64,000 nt of DNA from Gracilaria gracilis (Eukaryota; Rhodophyta; Florideophyceae; Gracilariales; Gracilariaceae), in contig JARGSG010000004.1 of NCBI GenBank assembly GCA_030374805.1, positions 62,001 to 126,000 of the forward strand, read 5' to 3'. Of this stretch, positions 12,343 to 22,815 are shown one piece after another. The notes beneath the pieces were generated by a model, which was not told the DNA's origin, did no database searches, and saw nothing but the letters and a program-made list of their open reading frames with translations. The first letter of the stretch is position 1, and every line of letters starts with the position of its first letter. Both the position numbers and the translations under genes were made by a program.

Positions 12343-14284
12343 TTACACCAGCGCCCTGCTCTCCACGGCCGTAGCGAAGTCATCGCCGTCCGAGTCGCTC
12401 TCATGCGCAATCGCCGCGCCTCTGCCCACGCCGCCGCCGTCGCCGCCGCCGCTCGTCGCCTCCCGCTTCCGTCGCACAATGTCCTTCACCGACAGGATGG
12501 CCGGCAGCGCAAAGTCGTCCGCGCTCCCGCCGGTGAACTTATCGTTGAACTGCAGCCCGCCTTGATACGCGCCGCCTCCTCCTCCTCCGCCGCCGCCGCG
12601 CCCGCCGCCACGCCCGCCGTCCGCCCACGCCACCATGTTGGGCCGTAGCGCCTCCTCCCACCGTGCAAACTCCCCAAACTCACCCACCGCCTGTAGCTGA
12701 CTGCCCGTTGACACCTCGCTCAGCGCCCCTTCCTCCTCCGCCACCTGCGCGATGCGCAGCGGCGCCGCGTTGCTCACCGCCGCGCTGTCGTCCATGTCTC
12801 GTGCGCGCTGCTCCACCGCGGCACGCCCCCGGCTCGACCCCGATGACCGCGAGCTCTTTGCGCTCTTACTGCTCTTTCCCGGGAACAGCCGCGACAGCGC
12901 ACGCAGCCCGTGGTCGTCCGCATGGTCCTCGTCTTCCTCCAGGCTCAACAACCCCGCCACGTCATCGATCGCCATCGACGACATTCGCAGCTTGCGCTGC
13001 TCGTAACCCAGCGCCGACCGGTCGTTCGTGATGGCGCGCTCCGAGATGTCGCTCGATGTCAGCCACGGGTGTTGCAGCGCCTGATGCGCCGTCAGCCGTC
13101 GCTTGGGCTCAAGTTCCAACAGCCCATGGATGAAGTCCTTCGCATGCGCCGATATATCCGCCCACTCCGCGTCCGGGAACGAGTACTTGCCGCTGCGCAC
13201 GCGCCGTAGCACCTCCTTGATATTGTTGCCGTCGAACGGCAGTTTGCCGCTCAGCATGTTGTACGCCAGCACGCCCAACGACCAGATATCCACAGCGGGT
13301 GTGTACGTCTCCGCGCGGATAACCTCGGGCGCCACGAAAAAAGGCGTACCGTACATGCCGCACGTGGACTTCTCGCCGAATGAGTTCTCCAGCACAAAAT
13401 CAGCTAGGCCGAAATCGGCCAGCTTGACGTTGAGAGGCCACGTCTTGTTGACGGCCAACACGTTCTCCGGCTTGATATCGCGGTGCACGATATCGTTATC
13501 GTGCAGACAGTGTACGGCCTGAAGCAGATCGCTCATAACGCTGGCGGCGTTCTTCTCCGAAAAGTAGCCCTCGTTAGCGAGGATGTCGTACAACATACCG
13601 CCCGGCATGTACTCCATGACAATAAACAGGTTGTCACGGGTGTCGAACACGTCATACGTGCCCACAATGTTGCAGTGGTCAATGTTCTTGGAGATGAAGT
13701 TCATCTCACACTCGACGCTTCGCATGAGCTCGGTATCGCGCTTGTTCTTCTTCATGACCTTGATGGCGACTTGCTGGCCCGACGACTTGTCATAGCCTAT
13801 GCGCACCTCTGCAAAGGAGCCCATGCCAACGAGGCCGGTGACTCCGTAGTAGTTGCCTATCTTGCGGCGCGACGCGCGCTGCAGCAGGTCGACCCATTGG
13901 TCACACTCGGATCTTGAGTGCGGGAAGAGCAAAATCTTCTTGCCGTCAAATAACTGCACGATGATTTCGCCCTTGTGACCGACGGCCACGCGACTGTCGA
14001 TGAGGCTGACACCCCATGTAGGAAGCTACACACAACTCCACAAAGAACAAAAAAGAGAGGTTAGTGACATCGCGCAAAGCGCTCGCACGCGCGCGAGGGA
14101 GCACGGCGCGCAGTTGGGGCGCGAGAGAATGATAGCGATAACGCACCGAATCCTTCCGGCGATGATTGAAGAGAGCGGAATCCTTGAGCTTGAAGTAGCG
14201 CGTCTTCCTGGCACGCAACTTGCGGCCCTCCTTGTCCATGTAGCCATTCATGGCCAGCGGCGGGCCATGTCGCAAGGCGCTCAT
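12343..14284 (-). CDS. PH-domain serine/threonine kinase (CAMK-like) with Gly-rich tail, two exons
   Basis: Exon 1 is 14284-14147 and exon 2 is 14025-12343; the 121-base intron has GTGCGT and TGTGTAG borders and the join restores one PH domain. The product has 606 residues. PH domain ~12-98 (GYMDKEGRK, RTRYFKL-type strand, WGVSLIDSR, terminal helix CDQWVDLLQRAS). Kinase: Gly loop GMGSFAEV (~115), Lys135 in VAIKVMKK, HRDIKPEN 227-234, DFG 250-252, GTPFFVAPEVI, VDIWSLGVLAYNMLSG: a CAMK-type arrangement. The C-terminal ~200 residues are low complexity, with Ser runs and a stretch of Gly before FNDKFTGGSADD. Paralogue of the gene at 8509-10009. The 5' region contains a long GGA/GAC tract. Likely a membrane-recruited signalling kinase. 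Confidence 0.9.
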
Positions 14285-14852
14285 AGCGCAGCACAGCGCC
14301 CGTCAGCGCGCGCTCCACGCCCGGCAAGCACGGGGGGTACGCAACAAACGCAACACGCGGCGACGCGCGAGCAAGAGAAGGAGCAACGGAGGAGGAGGAG
14401 GAGGACGACGACGACGACGGCGAGGGTAGGAGGAGGAGGAGGAGGAGGAGGAGGAGGAGGTGGTGGGAGGGGGGCCGGACGACCACAAGCGCGTGACGAG
14501 AAGGCAATGTGGGCGTTGATGGTGGCGGTAGAGCTATGCAAGGGGCGCTATTACTGGCACACGCGAAGGCGGACACGAGTCTATGGCGCGACGGCAACTC
14601 GAGAGAGGGCGAAGTGAACAGCGGCGCGCGGCGCGACGTCGCTGGAGCAAACGGCGGCGTGGCGCGTGGCGCGCGGCCGCGTGGCACGTGGTGGCTGCGA
14701 ACTGGCTGAGCGCTTCCGGCGCGGCGGCGCGACGCGTGCGCGCTGAACAGCGCGCTGTTTGAATTTTTGGTTGGAGAGGTGGCACGCTGCTTACAGCGGG
14801 GCGTTCGGTGCACGCGCTTACAGCGCGCTGTTTTACTGAAAAGGTGTAAAGT
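14285..14852. other. Intergenic region with purine tract
   Basis: Holds the upstream region of the PH-kinase (minus strand) and the 3' flank of the 1-Cys peroxiredoxin. GC-rich, with the GGA tract listed separately and no credible gene. Confidence 0.5.
14392..14464 (+). repeat. GGA/GAC trinucleotide purine tract
   Basis: Blocks of (GGA)n, (CGA)n and a second longer (GGA)n on the plus strand, ~110-180 bases upstream of the PH-kinase start. Polypurine/polypyrimidine sequence of this type can form triplexes; whether it matters here is unknown. Confidence 0.85.
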
Positions 14853-15518
14853 TTACGCGTCCGGCATGGGCGTCATGCGCAGGTACGGCTTGCCGCTGGG
14901 TAGCGCCTTGGCGTTGAAGCCCTTCGGGAACAGCGTGGCCGCCTGCTCGTCGCTCACGCTGGGTAGCACCACGCAGTCGTCGCCCTTGTTCCAGTCCACC
15001 GGTGTGGCCACCTTGCTGCTGACGGCCAGCTGCAGCGAGTCGATCACGCGCAGAATCTCGTCAAAGTTGCGCCCGGTGCTGGCGGGGTATGTCAGCGACA
15101 GCTTCACCTTGGCGTCCGGTCCCATCACGAACACCGACCGCACCGTCATTGCCATGCCGCCGGACTCACTCGCCGGCAGCATGCCGTACAGCCGCGCCAC
15201 GCTGCGGTCGTCGTCCGCCACGATCGGGTAGCCGATGTCGGAGCCGCCGCTCTGCGCGTACGCGCAGATGTCCGGCAGCCACGCCTTGTGCGACGCCGCG
15301 TCGTCGCATGACAGCGCCAGGCACTTGACGCCGCGCTTCTCGAACTCGGGTAGCAGCTGTGAGACGCGCGCCAGCTCGGTGGTGCATACGGGCGTGAAAT
15401 CGGCCGGGTGCGAGAAAAGAATCGCCCAAGAGTCCTTGATGTACTCGTGGAAGCGGATCTCGCCCACGGTGCTGTCTGCCTTGAAGTCGGGCGCCGTCTC
15501 GCCGATCAGAGGTGCCAT
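14853..15518 (-). CDS. 1-Cys peroxiredoxin (Prx6 type)
   Basis: From ATG 15518 the protein has 221 residues, the normal size for the family. It starts MAPLIGETAPDF and carries the peroxidatic Cys45 in FSHPADFTPVCTTEL, with the conserved Thr and the RSVFVMGPDAKVKL and TGRNFDEILRVIDSLQ segments. The C-terminal part (VATPVDWNKGDD, LPSVSDEQAATLFP) is the extended Prx6-type dimer arm; there is no C-terminal resolving Cys. It reduces hydrogen and organic peroxides; cytosol or nucleus is usual for the family. It is divergent from DAHP synthase with 377 bases between the two ATGs. The second peroxiredoxin in this window (11013-12098) belongs to a different subfamily. Confidence 0.95.
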   Translation of the reverse strand: MAPLIGETAPDFKADSTVGEIRFHEYIKDSWAILFSHPADFTPVCTTELARVSQLLPEFEKRGVKCLALSCDDAASHKAWLPDICAYAQSGGSDIGYPIVADDDRSVARLYGMLPASESGGMAMTVRSVFVMGPDAKVKLSLTYPASTGRNFDEILRVIDSLQLAVSSKVATPVDWNKGDDCVVLPSVSDEQAATLFPKGFNAKALPSGKPYLRMTPMPDA

Positions 15519-15895
15519 AGTTGATTGTTTGGTTTCGTTTCTTTGCAAACCGCTCGTCTTCGTCTCCTTCACAGCTGCTGACTGCGCCACATTGTGGCGA
15601 AGCGCGCGCCGCGTAGCACAGCCGTGGCTTTCATATGCGCAGATTTGCAACCCATCTGCTCGACGCGCGCTGAGATTTTTTCCACGCCGCATCAACGTGT
15701 CGGAACCCTAAACTCCGCCACGTGCAACACGTGCGCCACGTGCGCGTGCGCGCTCAGATCTCAGCTCTAAGCGCATCCTTGTGCTCGTCTATCGGCAAGA
15801 TATATAAACGCGCACGCTTCGTCGCGACTGAGTTGTGTTGCATCAGCCATCCCCCTCGCTCCCCATCGCCGCTTAGTGCGCCTCTGCTCCTCAAC
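15519..15895. promoter_or_regulatory. Divergent promoter region of 1-Cys Prx and DAHP synthase
   Basis: 377 bases between two outward-facing start codons. It contains the TATA box used by DAHP synthase and a cluster of CACGTG-containing words (CGCCACGTGC, GCAACACGTGCGCC near 15716-15742) which are E-box/G-box-like. Shared control is possible but not shown. Confidence 0.5.
15801..15808 (+). promoter_or_regulatory. TATA box of DAHP synthase
   Basis: TATATAAA, 95 bases before the ATG at 15896; the same spacing is seen at the Hint-domain gene (34944). Confidence 0.65.
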
Positions 15896-17538
15896 ATGCT
15901 GCCTGCCTTCCTGCCACCGCTGCCGCTTCGCGCCTCTGCGCGCGCCAATGTCGTCTGTGCGTCGCGCTCCGTCCCGCGAATGGTCGCCACCGAGCCGCCG
16001 GCTACCACGCCGCCGTCTACCACGCCGTCGCCCTCCACGCCGCCGGCCTCCACCCGCCTGTGGACGCCCGATAGCTGGCGCTCCATGCCTATCAAGCAGG
16101 TGCCGGAATACCCCGATCCTAAGGCCCTGAGCGACATGGAGAACCGTCTCCGTCGCTCTCTGCCGCTCGTGTTCTCTGGCGAGTGCGAGGCGCTCAAGCA
16201 GCTGCTGGCCACCGCCGCCAACGGCGAGGCCTTCGTCATCCAGGGCGGTGATTGCGCAGAGTCCTTCAAGGAGTTTGATACCTACGGCGGCAAGAATATT
16301 GCTGATACCTTCACCCTCGTCATTCAGATGTCCATCATGCTCATGTACGCGCTCAGGAGGCCCGTCGTCAAGATCCTCCGAGCCGCTGGCCAGTTTGCAA
16401 AGCCGAGAAGCAGCCCGTATGAAAAGAAGAAGAACCAGGAGCTCTCGCTGCCGTCGTATCGCGGCGACATCATCAACGCGGCGGGCTTCACTCTGGACGA
16501 GCGCCTCCCAGACCCCCAACGCATGTACAAGGCCTTTGTTCAGTCAACTGCAACCATCAACTTGCTGCGTACGCTCGCTTCCGGCGGTGCTCTTGATCTC
16601 CACCGTGTGCATGACATTAGTTTGCAGTTCGTGAGAAACACCCCTCAGGGGCGCAAGTACGCAAAGTATGCCAGCAACATTGATAACGCCATTGCTTTCA
16701 TGGAGGCTATCGGTCTACAAAGCGATTCGTACAAAGTCAAGCAGGCCGAGTTTTACGTGTCCCATGAGAGTCTGTTGCTTCCGTATGAGGAGTCTCTGTG
16801 TCGACAAGACCCAGAAACTGGCAAGTACTACGCCACTTCGGGTCATTTCCTCTGGCTTGGCGATCGTACCAGACAACCCGACGGCGCTCATGTAGAGTTC
16901 ATGCGTGGTATTTCCAATCCGATTGGTATCAAGTGCGGACCGTCCCTTTCTCCTGAGGATCTTGTACAGCTGCTCGATATCCTCAACCCTGATAATGAGC
17001 CTGGAAGAATCACACTCATTACTAGAGTGGGCGCTGGAAAGGTTCATGAACATCTCCCGAGGTTCATTGAAACCGTCAAGCGTGAAGGCAGAAACGTCGT
17101 CTGGAGCTGCGATCCGTGCCATGGAAACACAGAGACCACCCGAGGTGGCTTCAAGACCAGAAAGTTTGAAAACGTCGTGCGGGAAGTCACTGAGTTCTTT
17201 GCCGTTCATGAGAGCATGGGCACCTATCCGGGTGGCGTACACCTGGAACTCACAGGTCAGGACGTCACAGAATGTGTCGGTGGCATGATGGAACTCACTG
17301 ATGAAGATTTGAAGAAGCGTTACGAAACTCATTGTGACCCGCGACTTAATGGTAAGCTTGTACAAATCATTCATTCCAAATCATATATCAGAAACGCGAA
17401 TCGCACCCGATCAACAAGCTCATTCTAACCGTTCGATCATTCTTTTCGTATCTCTCTAACTTTTTTCTCGCAGCATCACAAGCTCTTGAGCTGGCTATGA
17501 AGCTATCGGAAGAAATGCAAAACCGATGCCTCTTATAG
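15896..17538 (+). CDS. Class II 3-deoxy-D-arabino-heptulosonate-7-phosphate synthase, two exons
   Basis: Condenses phosphoenolpyruvate and erythrose 4-phosphate, opening the shikimate pathway. Exon 1 15896-17351, intron 17352-17473 (GTAAGC...TTTCTCGCAG, 122 bases), exon 2 17474-17538; the product has 506 residues. Without splicing the frame would end in unrelated sequence at 17428, whereas splicing restores the family's C-terminal helix (NASQALELAMKLSEEMQ). Class II hallmarks: FVIQGGDCAESF, RAAGQFAKPRS, LPSYRGDIIN, the SGHFLWLGDRT segment, GIKCGPS, WSCDPCHGNTE, GVHLELTGQDVTEC. Residues 1-~60 are Pro/Ser/Thr-rich and Arg-containing, consistent with a plastid transit peptide. The start follows a TATA box by 95 bases. 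Confidence 0.96.
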
Positions 17539-17934
17539 GCGAGCAATGCAACATCTTTCACTCTGCACGCCTGCGATCTACGCTAACGTTCGACGTGTTC
17601 ATACCACGTGCAACAGCGTTTCGGCTCTATATGTTTTCCTCAAGGGCGTTAGCATTCATTCTTCGGAATGGTCGATATCATAACAATTTGAGGATGGTCT
17701 CAACATTTTTTAGCAGTGTTTTATACCCCAAACCTTTCATAAACGACATTGACAAAAGGATGTGAAACGGTGCCGTTTCTTTTAGCAGAGCCGGCATCCT
17801 GGAACAAAACAAGCCTTCATATAGCATGAGTACCGAGCCACTGTGGGTTTCCGCAAAACAGAGTGGGTTGGTAAGTCAGGTTGGAAAATCCCACTGATGG
17901 CTTAACTTGAGATACCAATGGATGACGCAGACGT

Positions 17935-17938
<4 letters not shown>

Positions 17939-17969
<31 letters not shown>
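17939..17969 (+). repeat. (CT)n microsatellite
   Basis: About 15 uninterrupted CT units. Confidence 0.95.
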
Positions 17970-17972
<3 letters not shown>

Positions 17973-18026
17973 GTGGACTTTCATTCCTCTATTCCTCGAG
18001 TTAAAGGAAATCTTTGTCTATACAAA

Positions 18027-18066
18027 GCTTTCTTTCCTCAGGAAGGCTAAAAACTTCTGTGGCCAC
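18027..18066 (+). repeat. Dispersed non-coding repeat, copy 1
   Basis: The stretch around CTCAGGAAGGCTAAAAACTT resembles segments at 31073-31105 and 40079-40118 (CTTTC, two-base gap, AGGC, then ACTTCTGTGG). It may be part of a longer degenerate element. Confidence 0.4.
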
Positions 18067-18410
18067 TCTGACGTGAAAGCCATTTCGTCAACCAGGTTGT
18101 AAGAGCAAATACTTCGTACAAAATGGTTTCGAGTTGTTATGTGCAGATGGGGAAAGGAAGCTCGAAGGGCATATATATCGCTAGCTCAGTTTGCGACAAA
18201 GCATATACCCTCTTTACATCCAATGGGCTCGGACATCGAAGACGAGGTTGTTCAATGCGATGGCGGCATGGGAGTCAGAAAAAGACGAAAGTTTGACTCC
18301 GAGTCGAGTTCGTTCTGTTTCGATGCCTGCAGATGAAAGCTGTCCGCCGCGACGAGCGACCAACTCCACGAGAGAGCACGAACGTCTTTGAAAGAATAAA
18401 TAGTCTTTCG

Positions 18411-18434
18411 TCTCTCTCTCTCTCTCTCTCTCTC
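18411..18434 (+). repeat. (TC)n microsatellite
   Basis: About 12 TC units, 3' of ARP6. Confidence 0.95.
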
Positions 18435-18703
18435 GCTCTTGAAAGAAATGGTTATGTAGGCGGTCGTAAAAGTTTTTGGTCATCTTCAAGAGAAAGAAAT
18501 ATCAGTAAGACACATCTCCTGTCGTCTCGAAATCAGGGGCCCCAGACCATAGCAAAGATGAGGAAAGAAGAAAGAAAGCAAGGGTAGCCAAACCCTGTGT
18601 GGTGCAAATCTAAAGAGAGATTGGCAGTCAGAACTGCGATTCTCATGGTGTTCTGAAGCCCCGTAATCCGTGATCTCGGCGGCTTCATAGAGACCTCTCC
18701 CAT

Positions 18704-19978
18704 CTAGCCGATCTCCATCTCATCTCCATATAGCTCTCTTAAAATACCATCGGAACCAAGCTCTGCAAACATTTCCTTCGACACAAATTGAACTGAACTA
18801 GATTCTGTTACAGCAGCTCGTACTCCCCCATTGAATGCGGTCAACTTGGGGTCTTTGTCCATCACAGTTTCCACGTCATATATAGAATCCACCAATGGCC
18901 TCAACTCCTCCTCGAGGCGCATTTTAAAGTTTGGAAACAAGCAGTTACCGCCTGTTAGGACAATGTTCTCGTACAAATCTCCTCGTACATTCTCGGGACA
19001 TGCTTCCACTGCCTGGAAGATGGTTTCCGCGACTCCCGCTTGATTGAGACCGATATCTGACGGATTGAATAAGATTTCTGGAATCGCAATGCGTTCGTTG
19101 TTCATCTTCAACATTTGCTCTGTCCCGTCTGTCTCTTCTCCCTCTTGGAGAACATGGCCAACTGGGTCGAACATGCTTCTTGTCAAATCAGGGAGAACGT
19201 ATTCTTTGGTGATACCTCTTCCTTTCTTGGTAGCAGCTAGTTCGCTAATGAATGACATGGACAGATAACATAAGCGCTCTTTAACCGCATTAACAACGGC
19301 GGTTTCATCAGTCATATTCCAAGACCGATAGGTGATCATTTCTCTCAGGTAGTTTGTGAGCAATTTTCCTCCGACTTTGAGCCTCTTCGCGCAGTGAGCG
19401 AGCTCCATTCCCTCAACAATCGGCACAGCTGTCGTAAATGAAAATCCTGAATCTAGAACGAGACAGGTTTGCTTCCCAGCTCCCAAAGCAGCAAGCCGTT
19501 GAGGCGGTACAGGGGCATATTCAGAGAAATCGAAACACTCAAACACAAACTCATCCATCGCGCGTCGCATGTGCATCGGTACGCCAAGTTGTTCTGTCAC
19601 GATCAGACTACTACTCGCAATCTGTGCCTTTGGGAGTCCAATACCCTGATCAGTTGAGAATACGCTATTCCACACGTCGCGCTCAGCATCCCAAGCGCTA
19701 ACGAAACCGAGGTCAACTGGGCGCCGAAAGCTCATGCCGGAAGTATCAGGGGCAATCAGGATTTCGCGACCGACTAGAAAATGTGGAGGACGTCGTGATT
19801 TTCCTAGTTTGTCCGCTGCCGGTTGCACGGCATTCTTTGCTGGACGTGCAAGCGCATTCGGAACACAGAGTGCGTTCGGTAGCTTGTTACTCGCGTTCAT
19901 CTTCTGGCTGTCGTTGACAGAAATCTTGGCTGCTTTGATATGACTACCGCCATTGTCTAGAACAACTTTGGTTCCCAT
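18704..19978 (-). CDS. ARP6: Actin-related protein 6 (SWR1/SRCAP chromatin remodeller subunit)
   Basis: From ATG 19978 the protein has 424 residues (typical ARP6 is about 400-440). It opens with a degenerate actin phosphate loop (VVLDNGGSHIKAA), and has CLVLDSGFSFTTAVPIVEG, RLKVGGKLLTNYLREMITYRSWNMTDET (shown here as spaced key words: VGGKLLTNYL, YRSWNMTDET), VKERLCYLS, NPSDIGLNQAGV and NIVLTGGNCLFP. The LLTNYL ... MTDET ... VKE pattern is characteristic of ARP6 rather than of conventional actin. ARP6 helps SWR1-type complexes exchange histone H2A.Z; it acts in the nucleus. An open leader upstream of 19978 lacks an ATG and is not part of the family. No intron is seen. Confidence 0.88.
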   Translation of the reverse strand: MGTKVVLDNGGSHIKAAKISVNDSQKMNASNKLPNALCVPNALARPAKNAVQPAADKLGKSRRPPHFLVGREILIAPDTSGMSFRRPVDLGFVSAWDAERDVWNSVFSTDQGIGLPKAQIASSSLIVTEQLGVPMHMRRAMDEFVFECFDFSEYAPVPPQRLAALGAGKQTCLVLDSGFSFTTAVPIVEGMELAHCAKRLKVGGKLLTNYLREMITYRSWNMTDETAVVNAVKERLCYLSMSFISELAATKKGRGITKEYVLPDLTRSMFDPVGHVLQEGEETDGTEQMLKMNNERIAIPEILFNPSDIGLNQAGVAETIFQAVEACPENVRGDLYENIVLTGGNCLFPNFKMRLEEELRPLVDSIYDVETVMDKDPKLTAFNGGVRAAVTESSSVQFVSKEMFAELGSDGILRELYGDEMEIG

Positions 19979-22815
19979 GGTTGTAGTTGTCGCTGCTGCT
20001 CGTAACGGCGGTGAATCAAACAACACGGATTGTGGGTGCCATAGTTGAGCCCACGGTGCTCCGGAGCACAAAAGGTGTTGGCTTGCCTGAAGCGCCAAAG
20101 TCTGCTTTTTCTAGTCCGTTTTACTCCGACGCGAAAACGGATTTTCATGGGCAGGTGATGCATAAACGCAAGTAGACACATGCAGGGATATAAGAGATTC
20201 CAATCTTCCACTCTATGAGATCAGGAAGAAATCCCTTGATAAGCGTCATGGGAAGCTTACAATTTAAGAGATCCGCCCATTCATTCATTAGAGCACTTCC
20301 CTTGCAGGGGATTGGATGACTTCTAGCTAGCCTTCTCGTGAAGGTAGACTAACCTTTTTGCGGATGTAGCCCTCTTTTCCTTCTCTCCCTATCTCTCATT
20401 TACAGGTATGCTACGTTAGTAACGCCAGATGCACGCAAACGCTTCGTTTCGCGAAGCGCAGTTATACACATTCTAGGCAATGCTCTCTTTCAGCATCGTA
20501 GTACGTTAGTCTTCTTTTCTAGTGTGGTCCGATACTCTTGAAGTAGTTGGAGAACTGCACTCTCCACATATTGCCCTCCCCCCTAAAGAAGGCCAGTGAT
20601 CTACGTGGTTCGGAACATTCGATCTGAGTCGCAAACCATTCTTTTTCCAAGCAGCACCGAGTCAAACGGGTGACGCGACGACTTATGACTAACAAAAAGC
20701 CGCGAGAGTGTAACCTCGGCCTTCCACTGGATTGCAATCTTGTCCATTCTTTCTGCCATGCCAAAAAAAGTACCGACCGTGAACCTCGGACTACCTTAAT
20801 TGGTTAAAGTTTGACCGTCTTCCAATATGAGGTAATCAATCGGCTCTTGTATCTGGCTTTCAACAGACAGTTGTGCTGTTTGGGCTGCATGGAGGAAATC
20901 ATTCTAGGCTACTGGGTTGCCTACCCCATAGCAGAGAGCCGTCGCCTGACTAAAGCAGAGCAAAAAACCTTGAACAGGCATTGGCATGCCTGATTGCAGC
21001 GATAACTCAGACGAATGTTAGCCTCCTTCCATTCTAGAACCCCCCATGACAGCAACGTGGACCGCACTAACATTTTTGCGCTCTCGTTCGTGAAGCGCGT
21101 TACACGGGACGTGCAGTTTGTTTGAAACATTGTGATGGGGACTTCAAGGGGTTTCAACCTCCAGGTCACATAGCTACGGTTGTCACCATCATGCTGTTCA
21201 ATACCGAACCAACTTCGTGGGTAATCTCTACCCCGACGCATATCCCCGACGTATTTAGTTCTGCTAAGCACTCTGGCCTAAAAGAGAAGTGGAGAACGTA
21301 TCGGCTGTTGCTGCCTAGTGCTACGATACTCTCGTCACCTTCAGTTCTTTGTTATGATATCAATCCGGACAACGTTCAGTATATTTTGAAGGCCGAGAGG
21401 GCAACGCCAACGGTTTGGAAATGGATCTTGACTAAATTCTGAACTTACCGTATGTCTCTGCCCACTCCCATCTCTGCTAACTTGTCTGTTGAAGAAGATG
21501 CCGAATCCTAGCTCGGAACTTTCAATTTCATTCACGACGTCCTAGTTCATTATCAAAGATTCGTTCGAGCGACCCCTTACCCAGATGCAAATCGCTTAAG
21601 TCGTTCATAGTGAGTGAATGGGCTTGACTTGCGAGTAAAGTTCAATAAGAAGAGGAGTACCATCCTCCATGAACACTATCTAAGTTTGTTCAGATGGCTT
21701 CACTGCGGCCATGATGAGAGAGAATAGAGCTGCTTGATTTGTCCAATTGCTTCTGTACAGGGTTAAAACTCGACAGGATGAGTGCAGATCCAGCCATGTA
21801 TCCCTGGACGTACAACCGTTAAGTGTCCAGGGAAACACGTCTGCTTCGACATTCCTCCGAAAGAGTTGCAGTGTACTTTTCGCGACAAAGCTGAACTAAT
21901 CGATTACAAAGCTCTATACTACCGTGATATTTCTGTGTATTCGGGCGCCGAAAACTCTTGAACACCTCCACGCCTCTAGCTTTTCATCTTCGAGTAATGA
22001 GAAGGGGACGCCCAAAAATGAAGAACAAGAAGAGGATAAACTATTCGTACCAGTAGGGTACTTTGGATCTACAAGTAAGCGGTACAGTGCTCTGGTTTTA
22101 GCTGTGCGCATGGTGCGGGATGTTCGTCGCTTGTGGCTGTAGGGCGAGGACCCATCCACCAAAGATTCTTCTCATAACGCAACAACGAGATGCTCTCATC
22201 GAATCGCAGCATTCAAGACGCAAAACGCACACCAGGTCCATGAGACATGGACAGTTCTAACCAGAGTGACGAGTATACATAGGCGCAGGGGCGGTAGCCC
22301 TCAGGCGCGGCAGTTGCAGCTACATATTAGCTTCCCGGAACGGAGCTGTCACGCCTCAACGGCCAGACCAGCAACTGCACTTAGCCAAAATACCGCCCAT
22401 GAATACCATTGCTGCTGCTGTGTCAGAGCACTCAAGAGGCAGATCTTAGGCAAGGCGCAGGGAGCCTGGAGATAGCATGTTACGCAAGGTAGAGCAATTA
22501 GGGGTGATCAAGCATAGGATGCATGGAAAATCAAAGCCAGTGGTAGTTGGATACGCGTAACGCATATTTTGTGCCCCAAGTTGGCTAGTGTGATCGTAAT
22601 TAGCGTTGTAGCGGCCCAAGCACTCTATGTACAACTCACGTCTGCGAGTTGGTGCAAAGCCTGTGGGTCCCAAACGAACGTCTCTCAAACGTGACATCTC
22701 TTCTGGTGGCATCGCGTAGACCTCATAGAGTGATAGATAATTGTAGAGAAAGACTGCCTCCACCTCCCATTCAATCCGTGCTTTCCCCCTTACCGCTGCT
22801 TCGCCCAAAACGCCG
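19979..22815. other. Long gene-free region
   Basis: 2.8 kb between the divergent starts of ARP6 and the F-box-like gene. Only short open frames with no recognisable similarity, on both strands. No RNA gene or transposase seen. The sequence is close to 45-50 percent GC, less than the coding blocks to the right. Confidence 0.5.

Larger units (their letters stand above)
17539..18703. other. Intergenic region between convergent genes, with CT microsatellites
   Basis: Between the 3' ends of DAHP synthase and ARP6. Contains two (CT)n tracts and one member of a dispersed repeat (18027-18066). No gene recognised. Confidence 0.5.

Noticed and set aside
11133..12374. 413-codon plus-strand frame opposite the peroxiredoxin and its upstream DNA
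   Set aside because: Low-complexity Arg/Gly/Leu product that mirrors the GC-rich antisense codons of the peroxiredoxin; no domain, no ATG context support.
15767..16519. 250-codon minus-strand frame opposite DAHP synthase
   Set aside because: Antisense shadow of a well-conserved enzyme; no similarity of its own.
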